DNA from: Chitinophagaceae bacterium UBA1953
GTDB lineage: Bacteria; Bacteroidota; Bacteroidia; Chitinophagales; Chitinophagaceae
Length of the DNA: 64,000 bases
Direction: 5' to 3'
NCBI GenBank assembly: GCA_002336115.1
Contig: DDEN01000061.1
Location: 126,823 to 190,822 of the forward strand
Positions 52,298-61,899 of the stretch are shown piece by piece; the stretch's first letter is position 1, and each line of letters begins with the position of its first letter. The notes under the pieces were generated by a model, which was given only the letters and a program-made list of their open reading frames with translations, was not told where the DNA came from and ran no database searches. A program made the position numbers and the translations under genes.

Positions 52298-53335
52298 TTA
52301 ATCCTGTTCGGGTGTGTTAGCTGTTGCATGTATTGGCCCGAACTCGCTGGTATAAATTTTAAACAGCAAGATAAAATAACTAATCAGTAACGGGCCAAAA
52401 ATAAATCCCCAGAATCCAAAAAGACTTAATCCCACAATTACACCCAGTACTGTTACCATTGGATGGACATCGCCCATTCTCTTCATCAAGGTAATTCTTG
52501 CCAGGTAGTCAACATTGCCCGTAATAACAATGCTGTAAATGAGCAAGCCAATTCCCTGTCCTGTGTGTCCTTGTGAAAAGAGATAAACAACCAGTGGCGC
52601 CCATATAAGCGTTGTGCCTACTATTGGGAAAAATGCAAATACTCCGGTAATAAAACCCCACAACACAAATTCATTTACACCAAAAATCCAGTAACCAATC
52701 ATTGCAAACACACCTTGTATAAACGATATAAGTGGAATACCAATGGCATTTGCTTTTACCACACTGATGGTTTCCCTGCCAAGAATATCAATATTTTTTT
52801 CGTGCAGTGGTAACCAGTAATCAAACGAGTTTTCCATTTCCTTTCCATTGGTAAGCATAAAGAAGTAGATGAACAGCATCATGGCAAGATTTGAAAGAAT
52901 CATGGCTGTGCTGTTGAGAAATGCAGGGAAAAAATTGGCAATCTGCTTTTGTATTTCAGCAATATTGTTATCCGTAAGAATATCCTGTCCTGTCCATTCT
53001 TTAATTTTTGCCGAAACAGATTTTAACCCCTGGATCATTTCGTCGGAATGGCTGAACAGAATGGTGACTTTGGGCGATAATAACGTAATTATATAATAAA
53101 CCGGCAGGCCAATCATAACAAGGCAGCCAAGCAGAAAGATGGTTGCGGTAAGATTTTTGTTCCAGTGTTTCTGTAGTGTAAGATAACGGTAAGTTTTACG
53201 GCTGAGAATATAAAGGGTTACGGCTCCAAGAAAACCCGGCAGGAAAACATAAAGTTCCTTAACAAGTAAATACCCAAGTCCTGCAAGTACAATCAATAAA
53301 ATAATCTGACGTAAACGGTTACTGAATGAAGCCAT
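52298..53335 (-). CDS. AI-2E-family (PF01594) transporter
   Basis: 345 residues, about seven to eight membrane helices (LRQIILLIVLAGLGYLLVKE, LYVFLPGFLGAVTLYIL, AIGIPLISFIQGVFAMIGYW, FVLWGFITGVFAFFPIVGTT, MVTVLGVIVGLSLFGFWGFI). The FFPIVGTTLIWAPLVVYL and GVIVGLSLFGFWGFIFGPLL segments are the family core. Members include AI-2 exporters and sodium-proton antiporters; the substrate here is not known. Upstream member of a likely pair with the SDR gene. Confidence 0.9.
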   Translation of the reverse strand: MASFSNRLRQIILLIVLAGLGYLLVKELYVFLPGFLGAVTLYILSRKTYRYLTLQKHWNKNLTATIFLLGCLVMIGLPVYYIITLLSPKVTILFSHSDEMIQGLKSVSAKIKEWTGQDILTDNNIAEIQKQIANFFPAFLNSTAMILSNLAMMLFIYFFMLTNGKEMENSFDYWLPLHEKNIDILGRETISVVKANAIGIPLISFIQGVFAMIGYWIFGVNEFVLWGFITGVFAFFPIVGTTLIWAPLVVYLFSQGHTGQGIGLLIYSIVITGNVDYLARITLMKRMGDVHPMVTVLGVIVGLSLFGFWGFIFGPLLISYFILLFKIYTSEFGPIHATANTPEQD

Positions 53336-53383
53336 GTAATGAAATTACAAAAGAGTTTTATCAACCCGGCACGTTCCGTGAAT

Positions 53384-54415
53384 TTAATCTTCCCACACTT
53401 TTAATCCTTCGCTGCAGTTGGAGCAGATGTCGATATTTTTCCTGCTGGTCATTAATTCTTTGCGGAACTGTTTATAATTATCATTGTTCCAGATTTGTTT
53501 AAATGATTGCATTTTGAGATTACCCAACTGGTGCATGGCATCTTTATCAAAACAACAGGGAACTATAAGCCCGTCCCATGTGATAACGTTTGCGTGCCAT
53601 AATTTCCAACAATGATTCTGCATTTTGTTTTTGGGTACTGTTGAGCCGTTGTCGTCTTTTTTATAGCGGCTGTATTTATTTAATGTTGGGATAAGCTGGT
53701 TAGGATCATTTTCATAATCATATACCTGTGCTGTTTTAAACCAAACATCGTCCACACCAATTTCGTTCGCTAATTTTTTTACATCTTCCAGTTGATGTTC
53801 GTTTGGTTTAACAACCAGGAACTGGAAAATCACGAAAGGCGTTTTGCTCTTTAATTCCTTTTTCCACTTCACAATATTTTTTGCTCCTTCAAGCACTTTG
53901 TTTAATTGCCCGCCAACCCGGTATTGCTGATACACATCCTGCGTTGTACCATCAATGGAAATAATTAAACGGTCAAGCCCGCTTTCAACAGTTTGCCTGG
54001 CTTTTTCATCACTCAGGTAATGTGCGTTGGACGATGTGGCCGTATAAATTTTTTTCTGCGACGCATATTTTACCATCGGCAAAAAATCAGGATTCAGAAA
54101 AGGCTCTCCCTGAAAATAAAAAATCAGATAAAGTAATTCTTTGTGAATATCATCGATGGTTTGTGCAAAGAAGTTTTTTTGCAGCATACCTGTTGGCCGG
54201 GTAAACTGTCTTAACCCACTCGGGCATTCAGGGCAACGAAGGTTGCAACTTGTTGTTGGTTCAAATGAAATGGAAACAGGATAACCCCATTGTACAGGTT
54301 TGTTAAGCAGGCGGCTCAGTTGGTAACTGCTCCATACTTTTCCTGCATTCCAAACTCTGCGAGCTGTAAGTTTTGATAAAAGGTTGGTGATATCGTTCCG
54401 GTGAAAACGGGGCAT
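53384..54415 (-). CDS. Radical SAM protein with SPASM domain
   Basis: 343 residues from the ATG at 54415 (MPRFHRNDITNLLSKLTARR). The radical SAM cluster motif is CNLRCPEC in EPTTSCNLRCPECPSG, followed by YFQGEPFLNPDFLPMVKYAS. The C-terminal SPASM half has cysteine groups NHCWKLWHANV, IVPCCFDKDAMHQLGN and IDICSNCSEG for auxiliary clusters. It could modify a peptide or another substrate, but no precursor peptide gene is seen beside it. Common in Bacteroidota near lipid or glycan genes; the substrate is unknown. Confidence 0.9.
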   Translation of the reverse strand: MPRFHRNDITNLLSKLTARRVWNAGKVWSSYQLSRLLNKPVQWGYPVSISFEPTTSCNLRCPECPSGLRQFTRPTGMLQKNFFAQTIDDIHKELLYLIFYFQGEPFLNPDFLPMVKYASQKKIYTATSSNAHYLSDEKARQTVESGLDRLIISIDGTTQDVYQQYRVGGQLNKVLEGAKNIVKWKKELKSKTPFVIFQFLVVKPNEHQLEDVKKLANEIGVDDVWFKTAQVYDYENDPNQLIPTLNKYSRYKKDDNGSTVPKNKMQNHCWKLWHANVITWDGLIVPCCFDKDAMHQLGNLKMQSFKQIWNNDNYKQFRKELMTSRKNIDICSNCSEGLKVWED

Positions 54416-54532
54416 AAGCAGCAAAGATAACCTGCAAAAGCTTGGCAATTGCAAGGATGTTAAATATCAAGGTACTCAAAATATTTATCCATGGATAAAA
54501 AGAAATATCAGAAAAGAATCCTTATTTTTACT

Positions 54533-54550
54533 TAGTTGCATAAACAACTA
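54533..54550. promoter_or_regulatory. Candidate MarR operator overlapping the marR start region
   Basis: TAGTTG and CAACTA are perfect arms with a 6-base spacer (18 bases in all), ending 1 base before the ATG of the MarR gene. A symmetric site of this length fits MarR autorepression. Confidence 0.6.
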
Positions 54551-54551
54551 T

Positions 54552-54992
54552 ATGCCAAACAACCAATTCAAAAAAGGAGAGTTATACAGCTTTATGACAG
54601 GTAAGGCAAGCACTGCTATTGCCCGTCGTTTGCAGAAAAACCTCAAACAGCACAACATTGAAATCACTGTTGAACAGTGGAGCGTGTTATATCATCTCTG
54701 GAAAAATGATGGGTTAAGTCAGCAAGACTTATGCAATGCCACTTTCAGGGATAAGCCAAGCATTACACGCCTGGTTGATAATCTTGAAAAACTCAAGCTT
54801 GTAAAACGTGTTGCCAGCAAAAGTGATCGGCGCATTAACCAGGTGTTTCTTACAGAGTATGGTAAACAACTGGAAGATGAAACAATGAATGTGGCCAACA
54901 CAACATTGAATGAAGCATTGATTGGAGTGCCATCGGAAAAAATCGATATCTGTAAAGAAGTATTACAGATTGTTTATGATAACCTGAAATAA
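54552..54992 (+). CDS. MarR-family transcriptional regulator
   Basis: 146 residues with the winged helix: VEQWSVLYHLWKNDGLSQQD, LCNATFRDKPSITRLVDNLE (recognition helix) and the wing RVASKSDRRINQVFLTEYGK with its conserved D-R-R. It is a dimeric repressor with an unknown ligand. It lies 186 bases upstream of an acyl-CoA dehydrogenase gene on the same strand; regulation of fatty-acid breakdown is the natural guess. An 18-base dyad overlaps its promoter/start area. Confidence 0.93.
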   Translation: MPNNQFKKGELYSFMTGKASTAIARRLQKNLKQHNIEITVEQWSVLYHLWKNDGLSQQDLCNATFRDKPSITRLVDNLEKLKLVKRVASKSDRRINQVFLTEYGKQLEDETMNVANTTLNEALIGVPSEKIDICKEVLQIVYDNLK

Positions 54993-55178
54993 TGGTTGAG
55001 AGTCGAAAAAAAAATAAATCAAGAGGAAGGCTTTGTTTCTCTTCTTAAAGAGGATTGATGGGAATGTAAAAAGATGAAAAGAATTACCGGAGTACAAGCG
55101 AGCGTGGCAACAAAAGCAAAATTGCAGCACAAATGCTGGCAACATAAAAACAACAACTGAACTTTAAAACATTTTTGT

Positions 55179-56969
55179 ATGAGTACCGCAACGATTGCAA
55201 CACCCTTAAAAGGCGGCGAGTGGCTTATTAAAACAAGTACAGCCAACGATACGTTTATTCCAGAACATTTTAATGAAGAACAGCAAATGGTGAAAGATAT
55301 GTGTACTACATTTCTTGATACCGAAATTTTGCCTGTTATTGCACGCATTGATAAAATGGAACAAGGCTTAATGCCTTCCTTGATGGATAAGGCAGGTGAA
55401 CTTGGTTTGCTTGGAACTTCAGCTCCTGAAGAACTGGGCGGTCTTGGAAAAGATTTCATCACATCCACTCTTGTGAATGAAGCTTTGGGCGGAGGGTATT
55501 CTTTCTCTGTTGCTATTGCAGCACATACAGGTATTGGTACGTTGCCCATTCTTTACTTTGGAACTGCCGAACAAAAAGCAAAATATATTCCCAAACTTGC
55601 AAGTGGTGAATGGAAAGGTGCTTACGGACTAACGGAGCCCAACAGCGGTAGTGATGCGTTGAGTGCAAAAACAACTGCAAAGCTGAGTGATGATGGAACG
55701 CATTATATTCTTAATGGTCAGAAATGCTGGATTACGAACGGTGGCTTTGCCGATGTTTATACTGTGTTTGCAAAAATCGACGGAAAAGAATTTACTGCAT
55801 TCATTGTTGAACGTGGCATGGAAGGATTTACACAAGGTCCTGAAGAACATAAAATGGGTATCAAAGGTTCTTCAACAGTACAATTGTATTTCCAGGATTG
55901 CAAAGTACCTGTTGAAAATTTGCTTGGTGAAAAAGGGAAAGGCCATGTGATTGCATTTAACATCCTTAACATCGGTCGTTTAAAATTGGCTGCTGCGGTA
56001 CTTGGTGGTTCAAAACGTTCGCTCAATATTGCTTTAACCTACGCAGCAACAAGGGAACAATTCAAAACACCCATTGTAAACTTTGGGGCTATTCAGCATA
56101 AGCTGGGCGAAATGGCAACAAAAATCTGGGTGCTTGAAAGTGCATTGTACCGCACATGTAAATGGATTGATGATAAGGAAACAGAACTGGAAGCAGCCGG
56201 TAAAACTTCAGCAGAAGCATTGCTTGGTGCAGCAGAAGAATATGCTATTGAATGTGCCATGTTAAAAGTTGATGGAAGTGAATTACTCGATTATGTAGTT
56301 GATGAAGGTGTGCAGATTCATGGTGGTAATGGTTTCAGTGATGAATATGAAATTTCAAGAGCGTATCGTGATAGCCGCATAAATCGTATTTATGAAGGCA
56401 CAAATGAAATCAATCGCCTGTTAACAGTTGATATGGTATTGAAACGTGCAATGAAAGGGCGTTTGGATATTATGGGTCCTGCAATGGCGGTGCAAAAAGA
56501 ACTGATGAGTATTCCTGAATTTGGTAACGATGATGATACACCATTTGCAAAAGAGTTTAAAGCTGTTGCCAATTTCAAGAAAGCAATTATGATGACAGCT
56601 GGTGCTGCTGTTCAGAAACTGATGATGAAGATTGAGCAGGAGCAGGAAATACTGATGAATATTGCTGATATGGCTATTCAAACCTTTAATGCAGAAAGTG
56701 CTTTGCTGCGTGCAGCAAAACTGGTTGCAGAAAGAGGTGAAGATTCCTGCAAATTTGAACTCGATATCATGCATACTTATTTATATGATGCTGCCGACCG
56801 CATCGACAAATTTGGTAAAGATGCCATTAATGCATTTGCTGATGGCGACGAACACCGGATGATGCTGTTAGGCTTAAAACGTTTTACTAAAGTTGACCCG
56901 TTCAACAGTAAAGAGGCGAGAAGGCGAATTGTAGAAAAGCTGAGAAACGACGGAAAGTATCCGTTATGA
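55179..56969 (+). CDS. Acyl-CoA dehydrogenase
   Basis: 596 residues, flavoprotein of the long-branch family that has a C-terminal extension. N-terminal ~400 residues form the classical core: DKAGELGLLGTSAPEELGGL, YGLTEPNSGSDALSAKTTAK, LNGQKCWITNGGFADVYTVF, and DEGVQIHGGNGFSDEYEISR. Then RIYEGTNEINRLLTVDMVLK carries the catalytic Glu of the EGTNEI motif. The last ~180 residues are a helical extension (FKKAIMMTAGAAVQKLMMKI, YDAADRIDKFGKDAINA), as in ACAD9/VLCAD-type or Bacteroidota AcdA. It catalyses the first step of beta-oxidation, making an enoyl-CoA. Follows the MarR regulator gene. Confidence 0.93.
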   Translation: MSTATIATPLKGGEWLIKTSTANDTFIPEHFNEEQQMVKDMCTTFLDTEILPVIARIDKMEQGLMPSLMDKAGELGLLGTSAPEELGGLGKDFITSTLVNEALGGGYSFSVAIAAHTGIGTLPILYFGTAEQKAKYIPKLASGEWKGAYGLTEPNSGSDALSAKTTAKLSDDGTHYILNGQKCWITNGGFADVYTVFAKIDGKEFTAFIVERGMEGFTQGPEEHKMGIKGSSTVQLYFQDCKVPVENLLGEKGKGHVIAFNILNIGRLKLAAAVLGGSKRSLNIALTYAATREQFKTPIVNFGAIQHKLGEMATKIWVLESALYRTCKWIDDKETELEAAGKTSAEALLGAAEEYAIECAMLKVDGSELLDYVVDEGVQIHGGNGFSDEYEISRAYRDSRINRIYEGTNEINRLLTVDMVLKRAMKGRLDIMGPAMAVQKELMSIPEFGNDDDTPFAKEFKAVANFKKAIMMTAGAAVQKLMMKIEQEQEILMNIADMAIQTFNAESALLRAAKLVAERGEDSCKFELDIMHTYLYDAADRIDKFGKDAINAFADGDEHRMMLLGLKRFTKVDPFNSKEARRRIVEKLRNDGKYPL

Positions 56970-57028
56970 TGATTTTGTGCGGTGAGTCACTTTTTGAAGT
57001 GGCTCACCGACAATCATTTTGGTTCTTT

Positions 57029-57229
57029 TTAAGAAAATTTCCCCCGAAACGTAAGACCAGATAATATAAAACCTGCCGCCCAAAATAATATTGAAATGAA
57101 AATACCTAATGCAGAAAAGAAAAGCATTTCATTTGTTTCGTCGTCTCTTTTTTTTATTGCATAAATTAAAGAAATGATAAAGCCCACAGGCGGAAGTAAA
57201 AAGCAGATAATTCTTAAAGTGGTTTTCAT
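57029..57229 (-). CDS. Two-helix small membrane protein
   Basis: 66 residues: helix 1 (IICFLLPPVGFIISLIYAI), a charged loop (KKRDDETNEM) and helix 2 (LFFSALGIFISILFWAAGFI), with a short polar end (TFRGKFS). It has a good ATG and typical membrane composition. Function unknown. It lies on the minus strand between two plus-strand genes. Confidence 0.65.
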   Translation of the reverse strand: MKTTLRIICFLLPPVGFIISLIYAIKKRDDETNEMLFFSALGIFISILFWAAGFILSGLTFRGKFS

Positions 57230-57315
57230 CTGCTAAAAATAAGTAAACCATAATCATCAAAAAAATATTTGTCCTTTGCATAATTTGCAAGGGATTTTTT
57301 ATTTAAACTCAATTC

Positions 57316-59046
57316 ATGCGTACATTTTTTTTCATACTCAGTTTTTGCATCGCAGCAACGTTAAATGCACAACATGTGTTTATCAAACTGGTTACCCCTG
57401 CAAAAACGCAAAATAAGTTCAGCACAAACCGGCAATTTATTACTGGCACAACCTGTAAAGAATGCAGTTTACAGGTAAATGGAAATGAAGTGAAAGTATG
57501 GCCAACAGGTGCATTTGCTGTTGAACTCAATTTGCAGCAGTCAGATACAAGTTTTCAACTTGTTGCAGTAGATAAAAAGGGAATGAAAGAAAGCATACGG
57601 GTGTTTTATAAATTTCAGCCTGCAACAAAAGAAAAAGAAGTAACAACGAATACGGTTGAATACTGGCGTATTGAGCCTACAGGTGATCTGCTGGTGAAGC
57701 CGGGCGATCATTTGAAGATGACGGTGAAAACATTGCCTGGTTCAGTTGTGAAACTGGAGAATGGATTTGAATTTACCGAACTGCAGCCAAAAGACTCAAC
57801 CGGCATAAAAGGTATTTACAAGGCTGAATACATTGTAAAGGAAAATGATGAACTGTTTCCAGCATCAAAAACAAAATTGAAGCTGGTTGTGCAGACAAAA
57901 GATGATCAGCAGATAGAAGCAGCAACAAAAAATAATTATGCAACGATGAAGCCTCTGATTCTTCAAACAAAAGGCAAGCTTTCTTATTTGCTGCTTGGGT
58001 TAGGTGAAGATCGCCTGGGAGGAACAAAGCTTGGCTATGTTGATTCGCTCGTAAAATTATATGCTGTTGGAAAAATCGGGAACAAGTATTGTGTGCAGTT
58101 AAGTAAAAACAGGCAAGCTTATATTGAAGAAGAATATGTTGATACTGCAGCTGCAGGAACATTTTCGCCGACTTCACTTACGGGTAATATGCGTGTATGG
58201 GGCGATAGCAGTTTTGATTACGTATCACTGGCATTGTTTGAAAAATTGCCTTATCAATCGTTCCAGGAAATAAATCCTTCAAAAATAATTGTGGATGTAT
58301 TTGGGGCAACATCCAATACCAACTGGCTCACACAACTGCAGTCGGTAAAAGAAATTAAAAATGTGTATTACAACCAGGTGGATGAAGATGTGCTGCGTAT
58401 TACCATTGAGCTGAATCATCGCCAGCATTGGGGACATAGTATTTATTACAATGGAAATTCATTGGTGATAAAAGTAAAACGTCAGCCACAGAATCTTTCA
58501 TTAAGCAATCTTGTTATTGCTGTTGATGCGGGCCATGGCGGCGACAACAAAGGTGCATTTGGATTAACAGGTGTGATGGAAAAAGATATGACGTTGTTAA
58601 TTGCAAAAGAATTGCAGCAGGCTCTGGAAGCAGAAGGGGCAACAGTTATAACAACAAGAACAAAAGACACAACTTACGATAATCACGACCGTTTGAGTTT
58701 TTACAAAGAAAAAAATCCCGACCTGCTGCTGAGCATTCATTTAAACAGTTCGGCCGATCCTGTTCGTATCAAAGGTGTGAGTACTTATTATAAATACATT
58801 GGCTACAGGCCGCTTACTCAAACAATATTAAAAGAAATGCTGGGTATTGGTTTGCAGGAGTATGGCAATGTGGGCAATTTCAATTTTATTTTAAATGGCT
58901 TAACTGAATGTCCCAATGCATTGGTTGAAACATTGTTCATCAGTAATCCTGAAGATGAATACAATGTATTAACGCCCTCATTCAGAAAGCAAATGACAGA
59001 AGCTATTGTAAAAGGAATGAAAGAATGGCTGGAAGGGTGTAAATAA
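57316..59046 (+). CDS. N-acetylmuramoyl-L-alanine amidase with AMIN-like domain
   Basis: 576 residues, signal peptide MRTFFFILSFCIAATLNAQ. Residues ~280-390 look like an AMIN-type domain (NPSKIIVDVFGATSNTNWLT, VLRITIELNHRQHWGHSIYY) that places the enzyme at the septum or wall. Residues ~395-575 are Amidase_3: the zinc His in VIAVDAGHGGDNKGAFG, a Glu in TGVMEKDMTLLIAKELQQ, His in LLSIHLNSSADP, and the catalytic Glu in ALVETLFISNPEDEYNV. It cleaves the bond between MurNAc and the stem peptide, needed for cell separation. Alone on its transcript. Confidence 0.92.
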   Translation: MRTFFFILSFCIAATLNAQHVFIKLVTPAKTQNKFSTNRQFITGTTCKECSLQVNGNEVKVWPTGAFAVELNLQQSDTSFQLVAVDKKGMKESIRVFYKFQPATKEKEVTTNTVEYWRIEPTGDLLVKPGDHLKMTVKTLPGSVVKLENGFEFTELQPKDSTGIKGIYKAEYIVKENDELFPASKTKLKLVVQTKDDQQIEAATKNNYATMKPLILQTKGKLSYLLLGLGEDRLGGTKLGYVDSLVKLYAVGKIGNKYCVQLSKNRQAYIEEEYVDTAAAGTFSPTSLTGNMRVWGDSSFDYVSLALFEKLPYQSFQEINPSKIIVDVFGATSNTNWLTQLQSVKEIKNVYYNQVDEDVLRITIELNHRQHWGHSIYYNGNSLVIKVKRQPQNLSLSNLVIAVDAGHGGDNKGAFGLTGVMEKDMTLLIAKELQQALEAEGATVITTRTKDTTYDNHDRLSFYKEKNPDLLLSIHLNSSADPVRIKGVSTYYKYIGYRPLTQTILKEMLGIGLQEYGNVGNFNFILNGLTECPNALVETLFISNPEDEYNVLTPSFRKQMTEAIVKGMKEWLEGCK

Positions 59047-59382
59047 AAAGAGAGTTGTATTTATTTAACGAGTACATTGTATAAATTCTTCTTTTACAGA
59101 AGTTGTGATATGTGTTTTTTCAGGAATAAATTTCCCTCATGCCTCAACTTTTTTAAAGCTTGCCAAAAAAGCCAATGATTTTCATCAAGATAGAACATAC
59201 AGTTATTGCCAATGCAACGATGTAAACTGATGCCTCAAAAGAATCCGAATTTCAAAAACCAAAATCTCAATGCAAAATACTCGGACAAAAGACCGTGCAA
59301 GGAATTTATTATTGAAAAAAACAAGTTGGTTTAGAATCTGTTTTACAACAATACTAAAACCTGAATTAAGACAGTGGTTATG
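59047..59382. other. Gap between convergent genes, possible gene remnant
   Basis: 336 bases. On the minus strand the frame 59198-59094 reads MFYLDENHWLFWQALKKLRH, then EGNLFLKKHISQLL, with a stop. An overlapping frame reads EASVYIVALAITVCSILMKI, then IGFFGKL, with a stop. Both have protein-like composition but no clear family. One may be a small real ORF or the tail of a decayed gene. Nothing else recognised. Confidence 0.35.
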
Positions 59383-61035
59383 TTAACTCACTTCTTCAAG
59401 CACTTTGGGGGTGTTTTTACCATTGTATTCAATGATAAGGTTATAGGCAGTGTTCGTCAGGAAACCCTTTTGCTGAAATAATTTCCAGTTAAAACTGACT
59501 GGCAGTATTACATACCTGTTCTTGTGGTGGTTCAGTTTGTTTTTTTCTATGACATGGTTTTTAATAGCAGGGGCTGCTTCCGGCAATAACACTGAAACTG
59601 GTTTTATTTTATGCTGCAGATAATAATCAATAGTGATTAATTGCTGAAGCACACAATCATTAGGGTAATGAAGAACAGCATATTCGTACATCAAGACATA
59701 CACGTCTTTCAGATCGTGTTTGTGAAAATCGCAATGTTCTTCAAAATAAGTTCCTACTCCCAATAAAAAATCAAACACACTGTATTGCGATGTTATATAC
59801 CTGAGTGTGTGGTGTGTGCGGTTGCGGTTCCAGTAAACCTCAAGCGCCTCTTCCACAATCAGTATTTTATTCAGCTCTTCTTTACTTAAATATTTGCTTT
59901 CGATAATCTGGTATGGTGCAACGGGATCGTACACATAACCATGCTCACTGCTTGTTTGCCGCACTGGCGTTCCTTTTAAAAACTTCAGGAAGCCCAGCTG
60001 TAGTTCAGGTGCAAACAATTTAAACACTTCTTCAAAACTGTATTTGATATCAGCAAAATAATCAAGTGGCAAGCCAACAATCAGGTCGAGATGCAGTTCC
60101 ACTTTATCACGCACCTGCGCAATGATGCTTTTTGTTTTTTCAAAATTCTGTTTGCGGTTTACTTCAAGATTGGCTTTCTGGTTTACGGTTTGAATACCAA
60201 TCTCAAACCGGAACAAACCCTGCGGCACTTTTTCATTGATAAACCGGATGATATCGGGATGAAGAATATCAGCTGTAATTTCAAACTGAAAAATATTGCC
60301 GGGTTTGTGATGATCAAGAATAAACTGGAAGATGTCGATGGTGAAATCTTTCTTCATGTTAAACGTACGGTCGAGAAACTTGATCACTCTTCCATGCTGC
60401 ATTAAATACAGTAAGTTGTTTTTAATATCAGCCATTGGAAGATACCGCACATTGTTATCAAGACTTGCCAAACAAAAACCACATTTGTACGGACAACCCC
60501 TGCTTGTTTCAATATAGCTTACTTTATTGTACAGGTCTTCAACGGGATCGTTGATATAAGGATTCACACCAATAAAGTTGCTCATATCATACATCACACT
60601 CCGTTCATGAAAATGCACTTCGCCATTTTGCTTGTACACAAGATTGGGAACAGCACTCACATCGGGGTAATGCGTTAAAAATTCATGGAACGGAATTTCA
60701 CCTTCACCACAAATAATGTAATCAACAAAATCATTTGCAATAACTCGTTCCCATTCATAACTCACTTCAGGCCCGCCCAATAAAATTTTAATGGATGGTT
60801 TGATGGCTTTTATTTTTTCTGCAACCATTAGCGTTTGTGTAATGTTCCAGATATAACAGCTAAAGGCAACCATCTCATACTCCGCACATGCTTCGGCAAT
60901 TTCATCTGCCTTTTGCCTGATGGTAAATTCTTTCCATGCCAGACCTTCATGCTGTTTATTCAGCTCATACAACAGGCGTATGGCCAAATTCAGATGAATG
61001 TATTTTGCATTAAGCGTTGTAAGTAAAATGCGCAT
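59383..61035 (-). CDS. B12-binding-domain radical SAM protein (DUF4080 type)
   Basis: 550 residues from the ATG at 61035 (MRILLTTLNAKYIHLNLAIR). The N-terminal cobalamin-binding-like domain (~1-140) has VAFSCYIWNITQTLMVAEKI and LLGGPEVSYEW. The radical SAM core follows with C-x3-C-x2-C in ETSRGCPYKCGFCLAS. The C-terminal ~250 residues are the DUF4080-like part (FEIGIQTVNQKANLEVNRKQ, LHLDLIVGLPLDYFADIKYS, EVYWNRNRTHHTLRYI). Members of this group methylate or rearrange unknown substrates with B12. Monocistronic; no precursor peptide or operon partner is seen. Confidence 0.9.
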   Translation of the reverse strand: MRILLTTLNAKYIHLNLAIRLLYELNKQHEGLAWKEFTIRQKADEIAEACAEYEMVAFSCYIWNITQTLMVAEKIKAIKPSIKILLGGPEVSYEWERVIANDFVDYIICGEGEIPFHEFLTHYPDVSAVPNLVYKQNGEVHFHERSVMYDMSNFIGVNPYINDPVEDLYNKVSYIETSRGCPYKCGFCLASLDNNVRYLPMADIKNNLLYLMQHGRVIKFLDRTFNMKKDFTIDIFQFILDHHKPGNIFQFEITADILHPDIIRFINEKVPQGLFRFEIGIQTVNQKANLEVNRKQNFEKTKSIIAQVRDKVELHLDLIVGLPLDYFADIKYSFEEVFKLFAPELQLGFLKFLKGTPVRQTSSEHGYVYDPVAPYQIIESKYLSKEELNKILIVEEALEVYWNRNRTHHTLRYITSQYSVFDFLLGVGTYFEEHCDFHKHDLKDVYVLMYEYAVLHYPNDCVLQQLITIDYYLQHKIKPVSVLLPEAAPAIKNHVIEKNKLNHHKNRYVILPVSFNWKLFQQKGFLTNTAYNLIIEYNGKNTPKVLEEVS

Positions 61036-61221
61036 GAACAGAATTTCTTTGCGCAAAAGTAACTGTAATTTTTTCGCCACTGAGCCGCAGAGAATACAGA
61101 GGAAAACTGTTTATGGTTTGAGGCTTTTTGTTGGGGTGCCGGAAAAACATGAAAGTTTTTGTTACAAAACCTGTTACAATCAATAAAACATTTCAAAAAT
61201 AGGACTCCCACCCTCAAACTG

Positions 61222-61229
61222 TATTTTTG
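61222..61229 (+). promoter_or_regulatory. Candidate -7 element (TATTTTTG) for recX
   Basis: It matches TAnnTTTG and ends 6 bases before the ATG of recX, so the transcript would have almost no leader. Confidence 0.45.
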
Positions 61230-61235
61230 TTCTAC

Positions 61236-61697
61236 ATGTATAAACAGCAACTCACCAAAGAACAGGCTCACCAAAAAGCAAAACACTACTGTGCTTACCA
61301 GGAGCGTTGCCATAGCGAAGTAAAAGAAAAGCTGTACAGCTTTGGTCTGCGTAAAACCGACGTGGAAGAGCTGCTCAGCAAACTAATTGAAGAAAATTAT
61401 CTTAATGAAGAACGTTTTGCTGTACAGTTTACCGGGGGAAGATTTCGTATGAAACAATGGGGCCGGGTTAAAATCAGATACGAACTCAAACAAAAACAGG
61501 TGAGTGAATATGTGATCCGCAAAGCGCTGAAAACAATTGATGAAGACGATTATCAATCCACTCTTTTCAAGCTCTACGAACAGAAACAACAACAACTTTC
61601 TTCCGAAAAAAACATCTTCATCAAAAAAAGAAAACTTCAGGATTATTTATTGCAGAAGGGGTATGAGATGCAATTGATTAATGAATTGATGAAGTAG
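61236..61697 (+). CDS. recX: Regulatory protein RecX
   Basis: 153 residues from the ATG at 61236 (MYKQQLTKEQAHQKAKHYCA). The RecX three-helix repeats are visible: AYQERCHSEVKEKLYSFGLR, LLSKLIEENYLNEERFAVQF, RMKQWGRVKIRYELKQKQVS and the end KLQDYLLQKGYEMQLI. It binds RecA filaments and limits recombination. It is divergent from the B12 radical SAM gene and leads toward the ribosomal operon. A -7 element lies directly upstream. Confidence 0.9.
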   Translation: MYKQQLTKEQAHQKAKHYCAYQERCHSEVKEKLYSFGLRKTDVEELLSKLIEENYLNEERFAVQFTGGRFRMKQWGRVKIRYELKQKQVSEYVIRKALKTIDEDDYQSTLFKLYEQKQQQLSSEKNIFIKKRKLQDYLLQKGYEMQLINELMK

Positions 61698-61861
61698 GTT
61701 ATGGTTTCGCTCCCTTTTTGACCTTTTTAAGTTTAACACGTTTTACAGTGTATAAACCCTCTTTTTCGCCTGGTTTTTTAAAGTATTGAAAAATTTTGGT
61801 CAAAATTTTTACTGTAAATCAATGTGTTGTAAAAGCACGTTTAAAAATACTTGTGTTTTTC

Positions 61862-61894
61862 TTTGGATGAATGCTTAATCGGTGGCTACCTTTG
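61862..61894 (+). promoter_or_regulatory. Promoter of the rplM-rpsI-rpsB-tsf operon
   Basis: TTTG at 61862-61865 is the -33 box and TACCTTTG at 61887-61894 the -7 box, 25 bases apart, as in the Bacteroidota housekeeping promoter. The start of transcription should be near 61900. Confidence 0.75.
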
Positions 61895-61899
61895 CGACC

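Noticed and set aside
59158..59290. Possible structured RNA or repeat in the gap after the amidase gene
   Set aside because: The pattern is suggestive, but I see no matching second copy in this window and no stable fold by eye; it is left as an unexplained gap.
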